64,000 nucleotides of DNA, from positions 17,629 to 81,628 of the forward strand of contig JAJFUH010000206.1 of NCBI GenBank assembly GCA_021372535.1, in the 5' to 3' direction. The position numbers and the translations under genes were made by a program. The notes under the pieces are model-generated. The model made no database searches. It had not been told where the DNA came from and saw nothing but the letters and a program-made list of their open reading frames with translations. Below are positions 27,278 to 35,334 of the stretch, piece after piece. Numbering within the stretch: the first letter of the stretch is position 1; every line of letters begins with the position of its first letter. Source of the stretch: a bacterium. GTDB lineage: Bacteria; Latescibacterota; Latescibacteria; Latescibacterales; Latescibacteraceae.

Positions 27278-27755
27278 ATTGCTGCCGAGCAGGCGTTCAA
27301 ATCCGCCCGAGCCGCATTCTATCATACTTCATGAATAATCTCCATAACCATCCATGGCCACATCGAAGGATGAAAAATGTATGCAGGCACCATATGGATT
27401 CCCGATTAGTGATTCGGGAATGACGGCGTTACAGGGATACCCGACACCCGGCCGGGGCTTCGGTACCGGGAACCGCAGATGCATTTTCAGATAAGATCGT
27501 GTTCACAAGACCCGGAAATAATTTCTGGGTAATAACACCTCCACCATGCCGAAGTCCCATGAAAAAAAATATTTTCCCCTTGACAATGCCTATCATGTAT
27601 ATTCATTGTTACAGTATCTCATAATAGTACTATTTTCTTCCGATAACCGGGAAAAAGCGGCTGAATCGGAATATGGTTTTGTACATACGGACTTTTATGC
27701 TCTTTAAAAGCCTGAAAATAATCGATTTTGCAACCTTTCATGAAAGGATACCGAT
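27278..27755. other. Intergenic region before the first propeller gene
   Basis: No gene is seen. Positions 27395-27424 hold a short palindrome tggattcccgattagtgattcgggaatgac, a minimal form of the gtcattccc-type repeats. A TTGACA at 27580-27585 could be a -35 box, but no convincing -10 stands at the right distance. Confidence 0.45.
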
Positions 27756-29987
27756 ATGAACAGTCCGGCATATACTCCAAAAAAAATTGATTACGGTATC
27801 ATTGTGCTGCTGTATGTGATGCTCCTTATCCCGTTCGCCGTCCGGGCACAGGCGGAGATGGTGACGATCGATTACGATGTCCGCGGCATCGCCGAAGATC
27901 ATGACGGCATCCTGTGGCTCGGTACCGAGGATGGCATTCTCATGTATGACGGTGTCCGGTGGAAACGGTTCACCAACAAGGAAACGGGCAGACCGGGCGG
28001 CGTGTCCGCCAATGTTTTTCGCGCCGCGGCGGTCGATCAGGACAATGTCAAGTGGTTCGGATACAAAGCGCCGGTAACCTCGTTCGACGGTATCACGTGG
28101 AAGCACTACGAGGGCGACGATATCTGCCCCCAGGAATATTTCATTACGAGAATCGCGGTCGATCTGAACAACGAGAAATGGTTCACCACGTACGGCGGCG
28201 GTGTATGGAGTTTTGACGGTACACGCTGGGAGCACTATACGACCGGTAACAGCGGCCTTCTGTCCGGAGAGTTCACCGACGACCAGGGGAATGTATACCC
28301 TCAGGGCGATACGATTTATTCGATTGCCGTGGATAAGGACAATGTGAAATGGTTCGGGTCGGATATCGGGCTCTCCCGTTTCGACGGCGAAAACTGGACG
28401 ACCTATGACCAGTTCGGACTGATCCAGGGATTGTTCGCGGACAAGGATAATAAGCTGTGGATAGGAACTTCGGACGCCGTGTACCGCTTCGACGGACAGA
28501 ATGCGGAAAAGATGGCCGACAACAGGAACGTCTTTTCGTTCGACCAGGACAGGGACGGCGCGGTCTGGCTGATACCGGGACCCTACAGTTACGACGGCGA
28601 AACATGGACGCTCCACCGTGTCGACCGTACAAACATCACGATACGGCCGAAATACACGTGGAGAGTCTTCATCGATCATGCAAACACCAGGTGGATCGGC
28701 ACCGACAACGGCATTCTGAGCTTCGACGGCGAGACATGGAGGGAATACCAGGTGGAGATCGATCTGAGCAAGTTCCCCCTCTCACCGGATACTGCCGGTC
28801 AGTACACGCCTCATCGCATCACAAAGAACGATTTCCCCTTCGATGTCATATCGTCGATCGCCGAGGACCGTAAAGGCAATGTCTGGGTCACCATCAATGA
28901 GGGGGGAGCCGCAAGTTACAAGGGCGAAACATGGACGGTCTATAATCCCTCGAACAGCGGAATTGCGACCGACAGCCCCCATGCTGTCGCAGTCGACCTG
29001 AACGATACGGTCTGGTTCGGTACATCGGCGGGGGTTTCGCGTTTCGACGGGGCAGCATGGAAAACCTTCACCGTGAGCGACGGTCTTGTCAACGCCGATG
29101 TGCGCGCGGCGGCGGTCGACCATGACAACGTGGTCTGGTTCGGAACCATGGGCGGCGTCTCGTGCTTCGACGGTACATCATGGAAGTCTTACGGAACCGA
29201 TGACGGACTCGCCGACAGCGAGATCGTCTCGGTCGCCGTGGACAGGGACAACGTCAAGTGGTTCGGCGGAAACACGAAGGGAGTCACGAGCTTTGACGGG
29301 TATTCCATGCGGATTTACACCACTGCCGACGGGCTGGGCGACAACCATGTTCCATCCATCGCGGTCGATCAGAACAATGTGAAAGTTTTCGCGACGGGAA
29401 CGGTCACTTTCTTCGACGGGTCCACATGGAGCGAGTTCACCGCCGATGACGGCCTGTGGGAAAACGACATAATCAATGTCTTTGTCGACAGCGACAACAG
29501 GCGATGGCTCGGGTCACGCATGAACGACGCGTACTGCATCGACGACAGCAAGCTCTACCAGTATAATTACACGTTCATGTACGGTCACGATGTCAACGTG
29601 GTGTACATCGATTCGACGGGACGCATGTGGTTCGCGACATCGTGGGGACTGACGAGTTTCACACCCAGAGGCGCGGTGTCGCTGGCCGATGAAACGGGGA
29701 CTATCCCTCAACCGCTGCCGGTCATCTCCTCCTTCCCCAACCCCTTCAATCCCTCGACAACCATCGGGTTCACCCTGCCGGAAGCAGGACTGACAAACCT
29801 CTCAGTCTACAACATTGCCGGGCAGAAGGTCCGCGGGCTCGTCTCGGAGAATATGACCGCCGGTCATCATACCGCCGTGTGGGACGGAAAGGACGAGAAT
29901 GGTGTACCGGTTTCGGCGGGAATCTATTTCGCCCGGCTGACCTGCGGCGGGCGGACGGTTTCGGGGAAGATGGTGATGGTGAAATGA
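27756..29987 (+). CDS. Secreted two-component-regulator-type beta-propeller with FlgD-like C-terminal tail
   Basis: 743 aa. An N-terminal signal (IIVLLYVMLLIPFAVRAQA) is followed by about 14 repeats of the Reg_prop type. Each repeat contains a variant of VAVDRDNVKWFG, then SFDGxTWxxYTTxDGL. Together they should make two seven-bladed propellers, like the sensor part of hybrid two-component regulators, but no membrane or kinase domain follows. The last 90 residues (PNPFNPSTTIGFTLPEAGL..., DGKDENGVPVSAGIYFARL, MVMVK) form a FlgD-like Ig fold that serves as a secretion or anchoring tail in FCB-group bacteria. The ligand is unknown, perhaps a polysaccharide. The stop overlaps the start of a 54-aa gene (ATGA). 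Confidence 0.88.
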   Translation: MNSPAYTPKKIDYGIIVLLYVMLLIPFAVRAQAEMVTIDYDVRGIAEDHDGILWLGTEDGILMYDGVRWKRFTNKETGRPGGVSANVFRAAAVDQDNVKWFGYKAPVTSFDGITWKHYEGDDICPQEYFITRIAVDLNNEKWFTTYGGGVWSFDGTRWEHYTTGNSGLLSGEFTDDQGNVYPQGDTIYSIAVDKDNVKWFGSDIGLSRFDGENWTTYDQFGLIQGLFADKDNKLWIGTSDAVYRFDGQNAEKMADNRNVFSFDQDRDGAVWLIPGPYSYDGETWTLHRVDRTNITIRPKYTWRVFIDHANTRWIGTDNGILSFDGETWREYQVEIDLSKFPLSPDTAGQYTPHRITKNDFPFDVISSIAEDRKGNVWVTINEGGAASYKGETWTVYNPSNSGIATDSPHAVAVDLNDTVWFGTSAGVSRFDGAAWKTFTVSDGLVNADVRAAAVDHDNVVWFGTMGGVSCFDGTSWKSYGTDDGLADSEIVSVAVDRDNVKWFGGNTKGVTSFDGYSMRIYTTADGLGDNHVPSIAVDQNNVKVFATGTVTFFDGSTWSEFTADDGLWENDIINVFVDSDNRRWLGSRMNDAYCIDDSKLYQYNYTFMYGHDVNVVYIDSTGRMWFATSWGLTSFTPRGAVSLADETGTIPQPLPVISSFPNPFNPSTTIGFTLPEAGLTNLSVYNIAGQKVRGLVSENMTAGHHTAVWDGKDENGVPVSAGIYFARLTCGGRTVSGKMVMVK

Positions 29988-30148
29988 AGGAAATGTGTCA
30001 TTTGTCCTGTCCTGATTTTTATGCGTGCAAGGATGATCCCGGTTATTTCAGGTTTCTGGAAAACATTGAGCAGTATGTAAGGAGGGAACAATTTCATCAC
30101 CCCCTTCCTGATGGTAATTTTCATCACATTAAAGGTCCTGATTCATGA
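29984..30148 (+). CDS. Small cysteine/histidine-containing protein, coupled to both neighbours
   Basis: 54 aa, reading MKEMCHLSCPDFYACKDDPG, then YFRFLENIEQYVRREQFHHP and a tail with HH. Its ATG overlaps the stop of the upstream propeller gene (ATGA at 29984-29987), and its own stop overlaps the start of the downstream propeller gene (ATGA at 30145-30148). A double 4-base overlap is hard to explain by chance and argues for a real, translationally coupled gene. Three cysteines (positions 5, 9 and 15) and several histidines could bind a metal. No signal peptide is seen and no family is recognised. Alternatively the gap is non-coding and the overlaps are accidental. Confidence 0.5.
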   Translation: MKEMCHLSCPDFYACKDDPGYFRFLENIEQYVRREQFHHPLPDGNFHHIKGPDS

Positions 30149-32298
30149 AACATATGAGAACAGCTTCAGGTGTTATTATTCTTACACTCTGTTTTTCATT
30201 AAGTTTCGCAGAAGATACATGGACAACCTACCGTACGAATATTGTCGATACCATTACCGCTCTTGCCGTTGAAAACAATACGATCTGGATAGGAACACCG
30301 AACGGCCTTGCTGCATATGATAAAACGACGGGTACTTCCGTGGCCTATACAACCGACGACGGTCTTATTGACAATAGGATAAACGCTATTGCGATTGAAC
30401 CCGATGGTGTCGTCTGGATCGCAACGGAAAGAGGAATTTCCAAGTTTGATGGTGTATCATTTACATCGTTCGATAACTTGGAATTGAGAGCAATGAAGAT
30501 ACTTGGCGCGGCAGTCGACTTAAAAAATAACAAGTGGTTCATTTCCAGCGATACCGTTATAGAATATGATAATGAAACATGGACCGTTTATAATATCGAA
30601 AACGGTCTTCCGGTCAGCTCGTTAACAACGATTGCAGTCGACAGAAAAAATACTGTCTGGATTGGAACCAATAAAAAAGGGATTGTAAGCTTTAATGAAA
30701 CTGAATGGTCACTCAATGATGAATACCGTGAAAATATCGTATCCATAGCTATTGGAGACAATAACACAAAATGGTTTGGAGAATATCACGGTTCGGTTAT
30801 TTCATTCGATGATGAACACTGGGATCAAACACAAATTATTAATTCCATGTGGTTTCTTTTTTCTCTTGCTGTCACTCCTGATAATACTCTCTGGGCCAGT
30901 ACTAACATGGGACTTTATCGTATCAGTAATGGAGAAAAACAGTTATATGACCAAACATCCGGGTTGGAAAGATCGTATTGCAGGGCTATTGTCTCAGACA
31001 GGAGCGGTGATTTGTGGATTGCGGGATACTGTAGTCTGACAAGGTTCGATGGTGAGAGATTCACTAACTATCTTGGTTTTACCGGACCATCGGGGAAAAC
31101 AATTTATTCAATAGCCATTGATCATGACAATGTTAAATGGTTCGGCCATAATACAGAATATATTTCAAATTTTAATGATACATATTGGTCGGGATTTAGG
31201 ATTGATGGATATGAAAATATTGGTGAAAGCATTGTCGTTGATTCAAACAACGTGAAATGGTTTTCCGCGGGCTGGGATGGTGCGGTTAATTACAACGGCT
31301 CAGACATTGGTACATTGGAAATTAAAGGACAGAACGCCTATGAAACCTATTATAATATATATACCAGATGGCTTGCTGTAGATAGTAATAATATTTTATA
31401 TTTAGCAACATCATTGGAAGATGATGACACACTTTTTTTACAAGAATTTTTTGCATGCGATTATATATATAAAAATGACCAACTAATACCTTTTAGTAAT
31501 TTTATTGTTTCAATAGCAGTTGATTCTCAAAACAATATATGGGCTCTTAAACCATATAGATATAATTTTTCACGAAATACTTTTGGTGTCTATTATTATG
31601 ATGGAGTTTTATGGTACTCAAAATTACTCATAAAAGATTTTAATATGATAATAAATAAAATATATATAGATTCGAACGATACAATATGGGGGCTTTCAGA
31701 TACAGGGATTACCTTCAATGATGGTTCTGAATGGATAATATACACAACCTACAACTCCGGCCTTGTAAGCGATAATGTTTTATCCATAACCATCGACCAC
31801 AATAACACCAAATGGATCGGCACCGACTCCGGTGTCTGCCGTTTCGACGGCGAAACCTGGACAACATTCAACACATCAAACAGCGGCCTCTGCGACAACA
31901 AGGTCAATTGCATCGCTGTCGAGAAAAACAACACCATCTGGTTCGGCACTGACAATGGAGTCTCCCGATACACCGGAGAAGTTATTATCACTTCAGTGGA
32001 TGAAAACGAAACGAAACCTGAAACGCTCCCGGTTATCCGTTCCTACCCCAACCCCTTCAACCCCTCGACAACCATCGAGTTCACCCTGCCGGAAGCAGGA
32101 CTGACAAAACTCTCAGTCTACAACATTGCCGGGCAGAAGGTCCGCGGGCTCGTATCGGGGAATATGACCGCCGGTAATCACACCGTCGTATGGGACGGCA
32201 GGGACGACAGCGGAGCGCCGGTCTCGGCGGGAATCTATTTCGCCCGGCTGACCTGCGGCGGGCGGACGGTTTCGGGGAAGATGGTGATGGTGAAATGA
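30145..32298 (+). CDS. Secreted beta-propeller with FlgD-like tail, compositionally mosaic
   Basis: 717 aa with a short signal (GVIILTLCFSLSFA). The Reg_prop repeats are as in the upstream gene (IGTPNGLAAYDKTTG, IAIEPDGVVWIATERGISKFDG, VDSNNVKWFSAGWDG and so on), with no kinase domain. The body up to about 31740 is AT-rich, and near 31380-31680 extremely so, with irregular, degenerate blades. From about 31750 the sequence turns GC-rich, and the last 250 bases are nearly identical to the end of the preceding propeller gene. This points to a tail exchanged or converted between genes. The function is probably surface binding of an unknown ligand. It is likely cotranscribed with the two genes before it. 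Confidence 0.87.
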   Translation: MKHMRTASGVIILTLCFSLSFAEDTWTTYRTNIVDTITALAVENNTIWIGTPNGLAAYDKTTGTSVAYTTDDGLIDNRINAIAIEPDGVVWIATERGISKFDGVSFTSFDNLELRAMKILGAAVDLKNNKWFISSDTVIEYDNETWTVYNIENGLPVSSLTTIAVDRKNTVWIGTNKKGIVSFNETEWSLNDEYRENIVSIAIGDNNTKWFGEYHGSVISFDDEHWDQTQIINSMWFLFSLAVTPDNTLWASTNMGLYRISNGEKQLYDQTSGLERSYCRAIVSDRSGDLWIAGYCSLTRFDGERFTNYLGFTGPSGKTIYSIAIDHDNVKWFGHNTEYISNFNDTYWSGFRIDGYENIGESIVVDSNNVKWFSAGWDGAVNYNGSDIGTLEIKGQNAYETYYNIYTRWLAVDSNNILYLATSLEDDDTLFLQEFFACDYIYKNDQLIPFSNFIVSIAVDSQNNIWALKPYRYNFSRNTFGVYYYDGVLWYSKLLIKDFNMIINKIYIDSNDTIWGLSDTGITFNDGSEWIIYTTYNSGLVSDNVLSITIDHNNTKWIGTDSGVCRFDGETWTTFNTSNSGLCDNKVNCIAVEKNNTIWFGTDNGVSRYTGEVIITSVDENETKPETLPVIRSYPNPFNPSTTIEFTLPEAGLTKLSVYNIAGQKVRGLVSGNMTAGNHTVVWDGRDDSGAPVSAGIYFARLTCGGRTVSGKMVMVK

Positions 32299-32339
32299 AG
32301 CTGATAAAAAGCTGTGTTCAATGAAGTATAAAGGGTGCA

Positions 32340-32555
32340 GTAGACCCTGAAATAAATTCAGGGTGACATGAGCGCCGTCATACCGAACCTGTCTCGGCAT
32401 CTATCACTGCTTTTATTGCCCGGATATTTAACAGTGACATCAAGGTTTAACCATGCGTCGAATATATGCGCGTTACGTGTCCCCCTTTCGATAAGGGGGG
32501 ACTTCAGGGGGGATCTTCGTAACCCCTTTCGGCATCTATCATTGTTTTTATTTCA
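32340..32555. repeat. Cluster of short dispersed palindromes
   Basis: The region contains accctgaaataaattcagggt (hairpin), then gtcataccgaacctgtctcggcatctatcactgcttttatt. Next comes a hairpin gtccccctttcgataaggggggac, followed by a second, slightly altered copy ctttcggcatctatcattgtttttatt (near 32527-32551). A related phrase gtcatgccgaacttgtttcggtatct lies at 45027-45052. No coding sequence is seen. Confidence 0.6.
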
Positions 32556-32559
32556 CTTC

Positions 32560-33924
32560 TCAGTTCACCATGACCGCCGGCTGGCCGGTTGCTTCGAGGA
32601 CTCCGAGCCACTCCGGGCCGGAAGGATCGATCTGCTTCCGTTTCGAGATGACCGCGCTCATGGGGACATGGGTAAAGGTATTGTTCCAGACACCAACGAC
32701 CATCTTGGTGCGGCCCGACATGGCGGCATGAACCGCTTTCTGCCCGAGCTGGCTGCAGAAGATGCTGTCCTCGGCGTTCGCAGGTGATGACCGGATGATA
32801 TAACTCGGGTCGATGTATTTCACCGTGGCGGCATGCCATCCCGACTTGAAGTGATCGGCGATACGGTCGCGGAGATAGATGCCGATGTCCGCGAGCTTCA
32901 CATTCCCCGATGCATCGTACTGATTCTGGACGTTTTCCCTCCTGAGGAGGTCCTGCCCGGCGCCTTCGGCCACAACGACAAGTGCGTGTTGACGGTCTTC
33001 AAGGCGCTCTTCGATTACCCGGAGCAGCCCCTTTTCGCCGTCCATGTCGAAGGGGATTTCGGGGACGAGCACAAAGTTGGCGTCGCCGTTCGCAACCGCC
33101 GCCATAGCAGCGATGAATCCCGAGTGACGGCCCATGAGCTTGACCACCGCGACGCCGTTGTATGCGCCGCGCGCTTCCTCGTGACCGGTGCTCAGCACCT
33201 CTTTGGCGATGGATACGGCCGTGGTGAATCCGAACGACCGCTCCACGAACGAGATGTCGTTGTCGATGGTTTTCGGTATGCCGACAATCCCGATTTTAAG
33301 CTTGCGGCGTTCGACTTCGGAGGCGATATCGAGCGCACCCCGCTGGGTGCCGTCGCCGCCGATCACATAGAGGATGTTGATACGCATGCGTTCGAGATAG
33401 TCCGTTATCTCGCCCGGTTCCTGCGGACCTCTTGATGAGCCAAGGAGAGTACCGCCCTCGCGGTGAATATTGGATACTATTTCCGGTGTCAGCGATATCG
33501 GCGGCTGACCGACACGGGGCACAAGCCCGCTGTAGCCGTACCTGATCCCGAGAACCTCCTTGACACGGTAGCGGTAGTGCATCTCCATGTAGAGCGCTCT
33601 GACGACATCGTTGAGCCCGGGACAGAGCCCGCCGCAGGTGACAATGGCTGCCCGGACATCGGAGGGATTGAAGAATATCTTTCTCCGCGGCCCGGCAACC
33701 TCCATCGAGGGAGGATCGCCTCCTGCAGCAAGGGTGCGTTTGATGCTGTCGATACGAGCGTCATATACGATCCGGGCGGTATCCTCCACAAATCCCTGCA
33801 GTGTGTTCATGGGATCGAGATGTTCGAGGAGGGGCGAGTCATATTCCGGCTTGCCGAGCTTGTCTATGGTGAAATCCGGCAGGCCCTGCTGAGAAGCGGT
33901 ATCGGGAATGATTTTCTTTGCCAT
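32560..33924 (-). CDS. 6-phosphofructokinase (atypical ATP-type, TP0108-like)
   Basis: 454 aa, longer than the 320-aa bacterial PfkA. It phosphorylates fructose 6-phosphate in glycolysis. Motifs: TCGGLCPGLNDVVRALY (100-112), YVIGGDGTQRGA (187-197), GIPKTIDNDISFVERSFGF (216-233), GRHSGFIAAMAAV and PEIPFDMDG. The residue after GGD is Gly, as in ATP-dependent enzymes, while the PKTIDND lysine is the one seen in pyrophosphate-dependent enzymes and in the long ATP-dependent subgroup. ATP is the likelier donor, but this is inference. The start at 33924 has a GGAGAGATACC ribosome site. It is divergent from the hydrogenase operon across a 511-bp region with a palindromic operator-like site. Confidence 0.9.
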   Translation of the reverse strand: MAKKIIPDTASQQGLPDFTIDKLGKPEYDSPLLEHLDPMNTLQGFVEDTARIVYDARIDSIKRTLAAGGDPPSMEVAGPRRKIFFNPSDVRAAIVTCGGLCPGLNDVVRALYMEMHYRYRVKEVLGIRYGYSGLVPRVGQPPISLTPEIVSNIHREGGTLLGSSRGPQEPGEITDYLERMRINILYVIGGDGTQRGALDIASEVERRKLKIGIVGIPKTIDNDISFVERSFGFTTAVSIAKEVLSTGHEEARGAYNGVAVVKLMGRHSGFIAAMAAVANGDANFVLVPEIPFDMDGEKGLLRVIEERLEDRQHALVVVAEGAGQDLLRRENVQNQYDASGNVKLADIGIYLRDRIADHFKSGWHAATVKYIDPSYIIRSSPANAEDSIFCSQLGQKAVHAAMSGRTKMVVGVWNNTFTHVPMSAVISKRKQIDPSGPEWLGVLEATGQPAVMVN

Positions 33925-34435
33925 GGTATCTCTCCTTGTTGTTACCGGTCATATTATCATCTTTGTTCGTTAAGGTCAAGATAAAAAACATCCTCGTTAT
34001 CAACGACGTCTCATAATAACGGGGAAGAAGTCGATAATCATGACCGCATATTGTCATTATCGTGAGAATTTATACAGGCAAGCGCCATGAGCACAAATGA
34101 TTGAATCATGCTGATATTTTGAATTGTGAAAACAATCACAAATTTTGGTTGCTTTCCGGCTGTTTTTTTTGTACCTTGCCTATCTGTTATATTTCATTGT
34201 AAAAAACTTATTCTGCCTCCGAATGTGATGAGAAACAATGATTGTTATCTCCGGGAGTGAGCTTCTTTTCCGGAGAGCGTACAGGGGCAGTGTTTACCAT
34301 AAAACTTGCAGAAATTCATTGTTGTTTTCATGAATAGGAACAAGGCACCGGCTGAATACGGTGAGAAGGAGAACGAGCGACGGGCACATTTTTATCAACA
34401 TATTTCGAACTGAAACACGTAAAGGAGGTACTGTT
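33925..34435. other. Regulatory region between divergent phosphofructokinase and hydrogenase operon
   Basis: No gene is seen. It includes an imperfect inverted repeat cgataatcatgac / gtcattatcg near 34031-34058, the TGTGA-N6-TCACA palindrome listed separately, and AT-rich DNA with a possible -10 (TATATT) near 34187. The leader before the response regulator gene is then about 240 bases long. Confidence 0.5.
34124..34141. promoter_or_regulatory. Palindromic operator: TGTGA-N6-TCACA (Rex- or CRP-like)
   Basis: TTGTGAAAACAATCACAA is a perfect inverted repeat in its six outer bases. It fits the NADH-sensing Rex consensus (TTGTGA-N6-TCACAA) and equally the CRP consensus core. It stands between the glycolytic phosphofructokinase and an NADH-type hydrogenase operon, both natural Rex targets. 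No Rex or CRP gene is complete in the window; a partial CNB-domain protein lies at the far right end. Confidence 0.55.
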
Positions 34436-34819
34436 GTGAGGAAAATCGTTATTGTCGATGACGATCCGGATATTCAGGAGTCGATAAAAATGGTTCTGGA
34501 AAATGCCGGATATGAATTCCGTGCTGCAGGCGACCGTGAGAGCGGCATGGCTCTCGTTAAAAAGGAAAAGCCTGATCTGATGATCATCGATGTCATGATG
34601 GAACAGCCGGACGATGGATTTTTCATGGTTCAGGAGCTCCGGTCACAGGGAGTGAAAACTCCGATAATCATGCTGACTTCGGTGAGCAGTGTTACCGGAA
34701 TGAAATACGGTAAAGACAACGAGCTTGTCTCCGTTGATGCTTTCGAGGAAAAACCGATTGCTCCCCAGAAACTTCTTGAAAAAATCAAAAGCCTGCTCGG
34801 GGAGGGAGGGAATAAGTAA
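34436..34819 (+). CDS. Stand-alone response-regulator receiver domain
   Basis: 127 aa from GTG 34436, preceded by AAAGGAGG; an upstream in-frame ATG at 34361 has no ribosome site. It is a single CheY-like domain: VDDDPD with D8-D10, the phospho-acceptor D52 in MIIDVMM, T/S in IIMLTSV and lysine K105 in EEKPI. There is no output domain. Its stop codon overlaps by one base with the start of the hydrogenase small subunit gene, so it is the first gene of the hydrogenase operon. It probably signals by protein contact with a kinase or with the enzyme. No histidine kinase is in the window. Confidence 0.9.
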   Translation: MRKIVIVDDDPDIQESIKMVLENAGYEFRAAGDRESGMALVKKEKPDLMIIDVMMEQPDDGFFMVQELRSQGVKTPIIMLTSVSSVTGMKYGKDNELVSVDAFEEKPIAPQKLLEKIKSLLGEGGNK

Positions 34820-35334
34820 TGCTGGTAACAGAACGTCAGACCCAGGCTGAAGAGATAAAAGCACTGGCTGAAAAGTACGAGAAGAACCGTTCGAGCCTTA
34901 TGCCCATTCTTCAGGCGATTCAGGCAAAGTACAGTCATATATCGGACTTTGCCATGCAGGAAATCGCCCGGCATCTTGATATACATCCGGTCGAAATTTA
35001 CGGTGTCATATCGTTTTATGCGTTCCTGCGGACTGAACAGACCGGAAAATTTGTCATCCGTCTCTGCAGAACGCTCTCCTGTGATATGGCTGGCAAGGCC
35101 CGCGTGGCCCGTCAGCTCGAAAGCGAGCTCGGAATTGTCTTTGGCGAGACCACATCCGACGGTCATTTTACCCTGGAATATGCCAACTGTCTCGGGCTGT
35201 GCGACCAGGGTCCCGCGATGCTCGTGAACGATACGGCATTCACCGGAGTCACTCCTGAGAAGGTGCATGAAATCATCAAGGGGTGCAAGCGAACGTTCAG
35301 TGTTTACGCTCAGGAGGGACTGAAACATGCCTGA
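34819..35334 (+). CDS. hydC: Hydrogenase subunit HydC / NuoE-like [2Fe-2S] thioredoxin-fold protein
   Basis: 171 aa, matching NuoE/HydC in length. Helical N-terminus with LMPILQAIQAKYSHISDFAMQEIARHLDIHPVEIYGVISFYAFL, then the thioredoxin-like [2Fe-2S] part: IRLCRTLSCDMAG and YANCLGLCDQGPAMLVND. The four cluster cysteines are those of LCRTLSC and NCLGLC. It passes electrons between the flavin subunit and the catalytic subunit. It overlaps the response regulator by 1 bp and HydB by 8 bp, so translation is coupled through the operon. Confidence 0.93.
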   Translation: MLVTERQTQAEEIKALAEKYEKNRSSLMPILQAIQAKYSHISDFAMQEIARHLDIHPVEIYGVISFYAFLRTEQTGKFVIRLCRTLSCDMAGKARVARQLESELGIVFGETTSDGHFTLEYANCLGLCDQGPAMLVNDTAFTGVTPEKVHEIIKGCKRTFSVYAQEGLKHA

